In this document: one piece after another, positions 8,501-15,175 of the stretch
How positions within the stretch are numbered: position 1 is the first letter of the stretch
Layout of the letters: each line of letters opens with the position of its first letter
Source of the DNA: an uncultured Oscillospiraceae bacterium
GTDB lineage: Bacteria; Bacillota; Clostridia; Oscillospirales; Acutalibacteraceae
NCBI GenBank assembly: GCA_900544715.1
Contig: UQWL01000017.1
Span: 1-63,160 of the forward strand
Direction of reading: 5' to 3'
Length of the DNA: 63,160 nucleotides
Position numbers and translations under genes: made by a program
Notes under the pieces: generated by a model
Database searches by the model: none
What the model saw: only the letters and a program-made list of their open reading frames with translations
Told to the model about the DNA's origin: nothing

Positions 8501-11500
8501 ATGGCAAAAACCAAAAAAGCGTTTTCCGCAAAGCGCGTGCTTGCGTTGGCGTTGGCGCTGATCATGGCGCTCTCCGTCATGCCGGCGGCGTTTGCGGCGG
8601 ACGTAACAGGTCCGGTGCAGCGCACGGAAGGAAACCTGGTAGGCGGCGTTGACGCCGGGCATTACGTATCCTTCCGCGCCAACTTCCAGAATATGACCTT
8701 CATCCAAACAAAGGATAACGAAGCCTTCCGCTTCCAGTTCTGGATGGATGCGAAGAAGAATGCCGGCGTCAACTACGGTTGGATTTACAACCGCAGCGCT
8801 GATCAGCCGCAGACGCTATCCACCCCGATTGGTAAATCCTTCTCCGTCACGTGGGATAGCTATATTGGCGGCCTCCCCGGCAATCTGTTCGGTGGAAATA
8901 ACTGGACAGGGACCACCATCACTGTTGATTTCGTTGGCGATGGCGGTAAAGTGTATGATACTGCGCTGCGCGTTTATTACGATGGGCGCGGCAGTGCTAG
9001 CGCTGGCCAAACCTGGTATACCTATGACATCCCGCTCACCGTCACCGTCATTGACAAGCGCGCCTTGAATTCCGCCATCAGCGCCGCCAACGCGGCCGCA
9101 GCCGATGCGGACTATTACACGGAGGCTACTTGGGCCGACGTGACCGCGGCGCTTGCCAACGCGCAGAAGGTTGCGGGCGATGTGATCGAGACGCAGTCCG
9201 TCATTGACCGCTATGCCTCCGCCCTTCAAAACGCAGTGGATTCCCTGGAGTATCAGGGTGCTAATTACACGGCTCTTGACGCTGCAAAAGCTGCCGCGGA
9301 AAAGATTTTGAACGATGCCAAAGCAGACGATACCTACACGATCGCAACACTGGCCGCCCTGCGCGAGAAGTATGATGCGGCGCAGAACATTCCCACCACA
9401 GGCTGGGATATCCGCAACCAGAATGCAATCGACAAAGCTGCAAATGAGCTCAGCGCCGCAGTTTCCGGCCTTGTGAGGTTTGCAAGCTATGCTCAAATGC
9501 AGGCCGCTGTCACTACGTTTGAACGGCTCAACGCCGAATTTTATGATCCGGCAGATCTCGCTGCACTGAAGGTCAAGGTGGATGCCGCTAAGCAGGAAAT
9601 GCTGCGCGAAAACCGTCTCGACATCACAAAGCAGGCAGATGTCAACGCCCGCGCCATGGCGCTGATGAAGGAGATCAACTCCCTCCAGAAGCTCCCGGCA
9701 AACTACGATGCGTTCAACGCTGCTGTTGCCGCTGCAAAAGCGAAGATCGAGGCCTCCGACTTCCAGAATTATACCAGCGCATCCGCAAAAGCCCTCAGCG
9801 ATGCGTATCTTGCCTCCGCCTCCATTGAGACAGGCAAGGACATCACCTATCAGGCAACGATTGACGCCGCCACAAAGGCCATCAACGACGCGATCGCAGG
9901 CCTGACCCTTAAGGGCGCCGATTATTCCGCTCTCGACGCTGCCATTGCCAACGCGCAGGCGCAGCTCGACCGCACGGATATCAGCGACTACACGGATGCT
10001 TCCGTGAACGCGCTGCGTACCACTCTTGACGCTGCAAAGGCAGTCAGCCGCAAGCTGACGGTTGACCAGCAGCAGATCATCACGGACGCCACCGACGCCC
10101 TGCTCGCCGCAACCCGCGGCCTGACCCTCAAGGGCGCTGATTACACTGCGCTTGACAAGGCGATCTCTGACCGTGAGGAAGAGGTAGCCGCCGCGAAGGA
10201 AGCGGGCATCTACACAGACGCCTCCATCTCCCGCGTGGAAACGGCAATTGCCGCGGCAAAAGCGGTTGACCGCACCCTCTCCGTGAAGGAGCAGACCAAG
10301 GTTGACGATGCACTTGCAGCCCTGAATGCCGTTAAGCTTGAGAAAAAGCCCGCCGACTACAGCGCACTCAACGACGCCATCAAGGCTGCTCAGGATACGC
10401 TGAATAACGCAGGCGACGAGTACACCGAGGCTTCTAAAACTGCACTGAGCAATGCCATCAAGGCCGCCCAGGCAGTTGTAGCCGCTAAGTATGATGTCAC
10501 ACAGCAGCAGAAGGTAGACGATGCGGTTGCAGCGCTTGAGAGCGTAAAGCTCATCCTGAAGGATGCGGATTACAGCGCGCTCAACGATGCGATCCAGAAT
10601 GCGGAAGCCTTCCTCGCAGATCCAGATACCGAAAAGCTCTACACAGAAGAGGCCATCCAGGCTGTTAAGGATGCGCTTGACGCTGCCAAAGCAGTGGAAA
10701 AGGATCTCGACATCCTCCATCAGGATGAGATCACCGCGGCCGCCGACACGCTGGTAAATGCTATTGAGCAGGCCAAGGGCGATTTCAACGCGGCTGACCT
10801 CACTGGCCTTCAGAAGGCTGTTGACGCCGCCAACGAGAAGCTCGCAGCCGCCGATATCGAAGATTACACGAAGGATTCCCGTGACGCCCTTGCCGAGGCT
10901 GTTGCTGAAGCAGAAGCTATGATCGAGCGTATGCCCAACATCACTGAGCAGGACGCTGTGAACGCGAAAGCCGCGGCCCTCAACGCCATGACGCTCACGC
11001 TCAAGGGCGCTGACTATGAGGCGCTTGACATTGCCATTGCCAAGGCGAATATCGCCTACAACGATGCAAAGGCCAGCGGGCAGTATACGGAGGAATCCCT
11101 GGCACAGCTCAAGGCTGCCATCGATTATGCAGAGGGCCTGAGCCGCAGCCTGACCATCAAAGATCAGAAGATCATTGACGACGCAGAAGCAGCCCTGAAT
11201 GTAACGCTCGTCTACAAGGGCGCCAATATGGATGCTCTGAACGCAGCAATCGCCGCTGCCAACGCCAAGCTCAGCGCTTCTGACATCAGCAACTACACCG
11301 AGGCTTCCGTTGCGGCCCTCAGGGCTGCCTTGGAAGAGGCTGAAGCGCTCGTAAAGAGCAACCCGGATATTACGAAGCAGGATGCAGTGGATGCGATGGC
11401 CGCCTCTCTCAACGCGATCAAGCTCGTCCTCAAGGACGCTGATTTCACCGCGCTCGACGCGATCATCAAGACCGCTTCTGATAAGCTCGCTTCCGGTGAT

Positions 11501-12010
11501 ATCAACACCTACACGCCTGATTCCGTTGCCGCCCTGAGGGCAGCCCTGGAAGAGGCTGAGAATATCGACCGCAGCCTTACGATCCTCGATCAGGCTGATG
11601 TGGATGCCGCTGTTGCAAACGTCCAGAAGGCACTCGATGCGATGAAGCAGTATGATGCGCTTACCTCCGTCGCAATCACCAACGGCGGTGTGGATGTTGA
11701 AGGCGATGTACTGTTTGTAAAGGTTCCGTGGTATACGCTCTATAAGAACAATTCGACCGAGCTGGGTATTCAGGTAAACAGCGGCGCTGAGGTCAAGAGT
11801 GTAAAATGGAGCTATGCAAATTGGTCCATCGACAAGCCTGAAGCGACGATCGAAACTCCCAACGCCGAGACGACGGTCATCCGTCCCAACGGCAAGGGTA
11901 TCGGCGCCCGTTCCTGCTGGGTTACCGTGACGGTGGAAGATTTCTACGGCAACGTAGCGACCGATACCATCAAGGTTCGTTTCCACAAGTGGAATTGGCA
12001 GGCAAAATAA
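8501..12010 (+). CDS. Secreted protein with twelve FIVAR-like repeats
   Basis: An 1169-aa secreted protein. A signal peptide covers residues 1-32, with a processing site near AFAAD. A beta-rich N-terminal domain (about 33-186) has many Gly, Asn and aromatic residues. Twelve helical modules of about 72 aa follow (about 187-1050), built on the theme L-G-A-D-Y-ALD-AI-A, YT--S---L, A---V, L-----Q--ID-A---L. These resemble FIVAR modules of Gram-positive surface proteins. A C-terminal domain (about 1055-1169) has a predicted Ig-like beta pattern and ends in a Trp/Lys-rich tail. There is no sortase motif. The gene lies 135 bases after the previous giant gene with its own GAGGTG site and shares modules with it, so the two probably act together at the cell surface. 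Confidence 0.85.
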   Translation: MAKTKKAFSAKRVLALALALIMALSVMPAAFAADVTGPVQRTEGNLVGGVDAGHYVSFRANFQNMTFIQTKDNEAFRFQFWMDAKKNAGVNYGWIYNRSADQPQTLSTPIGKSFSVTWDSYIGGLPGNLFGGNNWTGTTITVDFVGDGGKVYDTALRVYYDGRGSASAGQTWYTYDIPLTVTVIDKRALNSAISAANAAAADADYYTEATWADVTAALANAQKVAGDVIETQSVIDRYASALQNAVDSLEYQGANYTALDAAKAAAEKILNDAKADDTYTIATLAALREKYDAAQNIPTTGWDIRNQNAIDKAANELSAAVSGLVRFASYAQMQAAVTTFERLNAEFYDPADLAALKVKVDAAKQEMLRENRLDITKQADVNARAMALMKEINSLQKLPANYDAFNAAVAAAKAKIEASDFQNYTSASAKALSDAYLASASIETGKDITYQATIDAATKAINDAIAGLTLKGADYSALDAAIANAQAQLDRTDISDYTDASVNALRTTLDAAKAVSRKLTVDQQQIITDATDALLAATRGLTLKGADYTALDKAISDREEEVAAAKEAGIYTDASISRVETAIAAAKAVDRTLSVKEQTKVDDALAALNAVKLEKKPADYSALNDAIKAAQDTLNNAGDEYTEASKTALSNAIKAAQAVVAAKYDVTQQQKVDDAVAALESVKLILKDADYSALNDAIQNAEAFLADPDTEKLYTEEAIQAVKDALDAAKAVEKDLDILHQDEITAAADTLVNAIEQAKGDFNAADLTGLQKAVDAANEKLAAADIEDYTKDSRDALAEAVAEAEAMIERMPNITEQDAVNAKAAALNAMTLTLKGADYEALDIAIAKANIAYNDAKASGQYTEESLAQLKAAIDYAEGLSRSLTIKDQKIIDDAEAALNVTLVYKGANMDALNAAIAAANAKLSASDISNYTEASVAALRAALEEAEALVKSNPDITKQDAVDAMAASLNAIKLVLKDADFTALDAIIKTASDKLASGDINTYTPDSVAALRAALEEAENIDRSLTILDQADVDAAVANVQKALDAMKQYDALTSVAITNGGVDVEGDVLFVKVPWYTLYKNNSTELGIQVNSGAEVKSVKWSYANWSIDKPEATIETPNAETTVIRPNGKGIGARSCWVTVTVEDFYGNVATDTIKVRFHKWNWQAK
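9061..11650 (+). repeat. Twelve tandem ~72-aa FIVAR-like repeats
   Basis: Coding repeats of about 216 bases within the 1169-aa gene. Recurrent phrases include KGADY-ALD-AI, YT-AS---L and AALRAALEEAE (repeats 11 and 12 are the most alike). Most copies are well diverged. Confidence 0.8.
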
Positions 12011-12061
12011 AAGCCCTTCCATCAGGAACGATTCACCTGTTCTAAGGCATAATGAAGGGTT

Positions 12062-12105
12062 CCCCGTCTCGGTTCCGGTCAGCCGGTACCGAGGCGGGGT
12101 TCTCG
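12062..12105 (+). terminator. Intrinsic terminator after the FIVAR-repeat gene
   Basis: A long stem pairs CCCCGTCTCGGTTCCGG with CCGGTACCGAGGCGGGG (two mismatches) around a TCAG loop, followed by a T-rich stretch. Confidence 0.75.
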
Positions 12106-12304
12106 TTTTGATTGCATTTGGGCGCTCGGAAGCATAAAAAGCTCCTGGATAATTCATAGGCCATCTTCTTATTGATGTTAACTTTTGGGAATCACCACCT
12201 TCGACACTTGCAGATAAAACGATGATAGATCCAATAAAGTATGATTGATCTCCCGATTAATCAGGATCCATCTATTTTTTCCTTCGATAAAGCCTACGGC
12301 AATC
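12106..12304. other. Intergenic, possible degraded minus-strand coding remnant
   Basis: On the minus strand a frame ending at 12178 reads protein-like for about 50 codons (for example AVGFIEGKNRWILINREI) but has no start or ribosome binding site and runs into the yebC promoter. It may be the tail of a lost gene or chance. Confidence 0.2.
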
Positions 12305-12333
12305 TTGTCAAGCCCATTATAATATGATAAAAT
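12305..12333 (+). promoter_or_regulatory. yebC promoter
   Basis: TTGTCA (12305-12310), a 17-base spacer and TAAAAT (12328-12333), 38 bases before the yebC start. Confidence 0.75.
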
Positions 12334-12370
12334 AAAGTGTTTCGAGATACAGTCATTGGAGGGTTTTATT

Positions 12371-13108
12371 ATGTCAGGACATTCCAAATGGAGCACGATC
12401 AAGCGCAAGAAGGAAAAAACGGACGGCCAGCGTGCAAAAATCTTTACGAAGATCGGCCGTGAAATTGGCGTAGCGGTGCGTGAAGGCGGCCCGGATCCAT
12501 CCTCCAACTCCAAGCTGCGGGATGTGATTGCAAAGGCGAAGGCCAATAATGTGCCCAACGATAATATCGACCGCATCATCAAAAAAGCAGCAGGTGAAGG
12601 CGGCGCGGATAATTACGAAGAGATCGTTTATGAGGGCTACGGTCCCTGCGGCGTGGCCGTTATCGTGGAAACGCTCACAGATAACCGCAACCGCACTGCC
12701 GCTGATATGCGCCATTATTTTGATAAATACGGTGGAAACATGGGCCAGACGGGTTGCGTCGGCTTCCTGTTCAACCGGCAGGGCGTGATCGCCATTGAGA
12801 TGGAAGGCCTGGATGAAGAAAAAGTGATGGAAGATGCGCTGGAGGCTGGTGCAGTCGACTTTTTGACGGACGAGGATGTTTTCGACATCCGCACAGATCC
12901 GAGTGATTTCACCGGCGTGTGCGATGATCTGGAGGCTAAGGGCTATACCTTTGTTTCCGCTGAGATCGAATATGTCCCCTCTACCTATACGAAGCTGAGC
13001 GATCCGGATGATATTAAAAACATGGCCAAGATGCTGGAATTGTTCGAGGATAACGACGACGTTCAGAATGTTTGGCACAATTGGGAGAATGCCGACGACG
13101 CGGAGTAA
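12371..13108 (+). CDS. yebC: YebC/PmpR family protein
   Basis: A 245-aa YebC/PmpR protein, the usual length. The signature MSGHSKWSTIKRKKEKTD opens the protein, followed by KIFTKIGREIGVAVREGG and the acidic C-terminus typical of the family. Family members were described as transcriptional regulators, and some relatives help translation of proline stretches. The ATG at 12371 has GGAGG at 9 bases. The in-frame ATG 15 bases upstream overlaps this site and is rejected. It is monocistronic, with its own promoter and terminator. Confidence 0.95.
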   Translation: MSGHSKWSTIKRKKEKTDGQRAKIFTKIGREIGVAVREGGPDPSSNSKLRDVIAKAKANNVPNDNIDRIIKKAAGEGGADNYEEIVYEGYGPCGVAVIVETLTDNRNRTAADMRHYFDKYGGNMGQTGCVGFLFNRQGVIAIEMEGLDEEKVMEDALEAGAVDFLTDEDVFDIRTDPSDFTGVCDDLEAKGYTFVSAEIEYVPSTYTKLSDPDDIKNMAKMLELFEDNDDVQNVWHNWENADDAE

Positions 13109-13151
13109 GCGCCTCCCCCATCCCCCTCTTTCCCACAGATAACAACATAAA

Positions 13152-13186
13152 GCCCGCCGCAAAGGATCTTTGCGGCGGGCTTTTTT
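13152..13186 (+). terminator. yebC terminator
   Basis: GCCCGCCGCAAAG pairs perfectly with CTTTGCGGCGGGC around GAT, followed by six T residues. Confidence 0.95.
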
Positions 13187-13199
13187 GGCTCTATTTCAC

Positions 13200-13228
13200 T
13201 TGACGAAGGAGGGCGAATCCCTTATGAT
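13200..13228 (+). promoter_or_regulatory. Promoter of the 206-aa lipoprotein gene
   Basis: TTGACG, a 17-base spacer and TATGAT. It starts 14 bases after the yebC terminator T-run. Confidence 0.75.
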
Positions 13229-13269
13229 AACGGTAGCAGAAAGAAAGGAAGGAAGGAAGGAATGAGAAA

Positions 13270-13890
13270 ATGAAAAAAGTAATTTGTGCCGTATTGGCCT
13301 TTGTGATGGTGTTTTCACTGGCCGGCTGCGGCGGGGAAAAGCCGGAAGAAGTCGTTGAGCGCGTTACCCAAGCAATTAAGGAAGGCAAGATGGAAAGCGT
13401 CAAGGCAAATATCGACCTCAGCGCCCTGGAGAACCTGCTTCCGGATTCGGAGAGCGAAAACACCGAGGCGACAACGAGCGAGCCGTCCCTGATTTCGGGC
13501 GGAAAAGCCTCCTCCTTCCCCATTGACGATACGCTGGGCAAGATCACGGTTAAGATCCTCTCCTCCGAAAAGGATGGCGACAATGCCACCGTGAAGGCGG
13601 AGTGCACCGCCGTGGATCTCACAGAGTTCCTCAAGGGCTATATGCAGAAGAGTATGGAAAATGCGCTTGATTTCACCAAGGATGACGCTGCAAAGGACGC
13701 AGCACTCAACCAATATGCAGCTGATTATTTGGCGCAGGAGGATGTGCCGATGAAAACAACCACGGTAGATATCAAGCTGGTAAAAGCCGATAAAACGTGG
13801 AAAATCACTTCCACCACGGAGTATCTCGACGCACTGACCGGCGGCTATCTTTCCGCAGTCAAATCGCTGGCGGCAAGCTTCGGCGGATAA
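13270..13890 (+). CDS. Putative lipoprotein (206 aa)
   Basis: The N-terminus has a lysine-containing n-region, a hydrophobic core and a lipobox, SLAGC, with the lipidated Cys at residue 19. The mature part is acidic and Lys/Glu-rich with a mixed alpha/beta pattern, like small DUF4878/DUF5105-type lipoproteins; I cannot assign a family with certainty. A GGAA-rich tract precedes the start. The context ATGAGAAAATGA places a three-codon ORF (13262-13273) whose TGA overlaps the real ATG at 13270. The gene has its own promoter and terminator. Confidence 0.85.
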   Translation: MKKVICAVLAFVMVFSLAGCGGEKPEEVVERVTQAIKEGKMESVKANIDLSALENLLPDSESENTEATTSEPSLISGGKASSFPIDDTLGKITVKILSSEKDGDNATVKAECTAVDLTEFLKGYMQKSMENALDFTKDDAAKDAALNQYAADYLAQEDVPMKTTTVDIKLVKADKTWKITSTTEYLDALTGGYLSAVKSLAASFGG

Positions 13891-13974
13891 AGCTCGCCCC
13901 GGCTATTGACCTTCCCGCACACAAGGATAAAAGATGTGACACTACCGCTCCGGCCTTAGCGTCCTCATATAACT

Positions 13975-14014
13975 GACTAGCTGACCATTCGGACGTGGGC
14001 AGCTAGTCTTTTTT
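13975..14014 (+). terminator. Terminator of the 206-aa lipoprotein gene
   Basis: GACTAGCTG pairs with CAGCTAGTC around a 16-base loop, followed by six T residues. Confidence 0.85.
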
Positions 14015-14207
14015 ATTGCTTCGATCCATAGCAAAGTACTCCGTTGGCCTCATCTCTCCCTTTCACAACTGGATGTGCAAAAAGAATAGAAAGCTAACTG
14101 TCTGCCGCGCACAGTAGTGCCACATACCAATGACAACCAAATGAGATTTATTTGTCATCCAAACAACCCATTGAGGTGGATAAAGTTAAATCTAAAAAAC
14201 AAGATAA

Positions 14208-14336
14208 TTAAAACGATAACCGTCTCCACGATATCGCGAAAAAGCCAAAAATGATATGTACTGCTGCAACATAGTAATACCACATTACGCGATCGCATAA
14301 CGAATACATCCATAAAGTAGCATAGATAGCCCACAT
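14208..14336 (-). other. Possible 42-aa hydrophobic mini-protein
   Basis: An ATG-started minus-strand frame encodes a 42-aa aromatic, membrane-like peptide (MWAIYATLWMYSLCDRVMWY at its start). It has no clear ribosome binding site. It lies in an otherwise gene-free AT-rich gap (14015-14338), where I see nothing else. It may be chance. Confidence 0.2.
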
Positions 14337-14338
14337 GG

Positions 14339-14377
14339 AAAGGACATTTTCTTTATAATAAGAAAGTGTCCTTTTTT
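14339..14377 (+). terminator. Orphan intrinsic terminator
   Basis: AAGGACATTTTCTT pairs with AAGAAAGTGTCCTT around TATAAT, followed by T residues. No plus-strand gene is visible in the 320 bases upstream, so it ends either a read-through transcript or an unrecognised small RNA. Confidence 0.7.
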
Positions 14378-14418
14378 ATTCCAAACTATTTTTAGCGCTT
14401 CTCAAGCAAACAGCGCCA

Positions 14419-14443
14419 TCCACCAGCACAATCGCCTGGTGGA
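14419..14443. promoter_or_regulatory. Palindrome upstream of the regulator pair
   Basis: TCCACCAG and CTGGTGGA form a perfect 8-bp inverted repeat with a 9-base centre. It lies just before a weak promoter (TTTATG-17-TATACT, 14453-14481). It is a candidate operator for the RHH or PadR product. Confidence 0.45.
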
Positions 14444-14501
14444 TTTCAAACCTTTATGCATTAACAGATATTCCCTATACTGTTTACTGAGGTGAGTCAT
14501 A

Positions 14502-14687
14502 GTGGCAACGTTCTCTCCAAAGCCGTATTCCAAGGACCCCATTACAATCCGAATTGAGCCGGAAAAAATCGCCAAGCTTGATATCCTGGCTCATCAATTT
14601 GATATGAGTCGGAGCGAATTTATTTGCCACTGTATTGATTTCGCCGTCAGCCATATATCCGGCTTTACACATTGGGAAGATATTTGA
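14502..14687 (+). CDS. Ribbon-helix-helix (CopG/Arc-type) DNA-binding protein
   Basis: A 61-aa protein with the ribbon-helix-helix pattern. The beta-strand is ITIRIEP (about residues 14-20), helix A is EKIAKLDILAHQFD and helix B begins at MSRSEFICHCID. Such proteins bind operators as dimers through the strand. The start is GTG with GAGGTGA at 8 bases. It precedes the PadR-type gene by 20 bases and is probably cotranscribed. It could be a plasmid- or antitoxin-type regulator, but no toxin gene is adjacent. Confidence 0.8.
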   Translation: MATFSPKPYSKDPITIRIEPEKIAKLDILAHQFDMSRSEFICHCIDFAVSHISGFTHWEDI

Positions 14688-14707
14688 TTAAAAAGGAGAG
14701 ATTTCTC

Positions 14708-15079
14708 ATGAGTCCCAAGGAAGAAATGCTAAAAGCCATCACCGAAATACTGACCCTCGCCTGCCTCCAGGAAGAAGCCAGTTTCAGCTACTACATCTCA
14801 AAACGCATCAATGAGCGGACGGATGGAGCCATTCACATCACGGCAAGTTTCATCATCCCCCAACTCTACCGCCTGCTGGAGCACGGAAGAATCCGTGAAA
14901 CAACAAGAGTAATCCATGGCCGGGAACGCACTTGCTATGTGCTCACGCCTGCGGGGGAAGCGCGGCTGTCGGAGCTGATCGACGCCTATCTGGATACCCA
15001 CCAGGCCTTTCTAATCTTTTTAGAGAACCAGAAAAAAGCCCTTTTGGAAAAGGATGCGCAGCCTTCAGAAACCCCCTGA
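14708..15079 (+). CDS. PadR-like winged-helix regulator
   Basis: A 123-aa winged-helix protein of the PadR type. The core is the HTH around SYYISKRINE, the recognition region ITASFIIPQLYRLLEHGRI and the wing RERTCYVLTPAGEARL (about residues 75-90), followed by a C-terminal dimerisation helix. I start at ATG 14708, preceded by AAGGAGAG. PadR proteins usually repress a neighbouring gene; here no exporter or target gene is adjacent, so autoregulation with the RHH gene is the simplest guess. Confidence 0.85.
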   Translation: MSPKEEMLKAITEILTLACLQEEASFSYYISKRINERTDGAIHITASFIIPQLYRLLEHGRIRETTRVIHGRERTCYVLTPAGEARLSELIDAYLDTHQAFLIFLENQKKALLEKDAQPSETP

Positions 15080-15094
15080 GCATTGCACGCAAAA

Positions 15095-15128
15095 GGAGCC
15101 CGGAAAGCGATAAGGCTTTCCGGGCTCC
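15095..15128. terminator. Bidirectional terminator between padR-like gene and pnp
   Basis: GGAGCCCGGAAAG pairs with CTTTCCGGGCTCC around an 8-base loop. The minus strand, coming from pnp, has the better T-run. Confidence 0.85.
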
Positions 15129-15175
15129 TGCTCGTTTGAGTTTGCAGCTTTTGAAGCTTTTAAAGCTTTTACCGC

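Noticed and set aside
5942..8707. A 921-codon open frame antisense to the metallophosphatase-like gene
   Set aside because: It has no family resemblance, is rich in Cys/Arg/Gly as expected of the reverse frame of Ala-rich repeats, and lacks a ribosome binding site. It is a by-product of codon bias.
8816..12157. An 1113-codon open frame antisense to the FIVAR-repeat gene
   Set aside because: Same reason: the sense strand has a signal peptide, repeats and a good ribosome binding site, and the antisense frame crosses the terminator.
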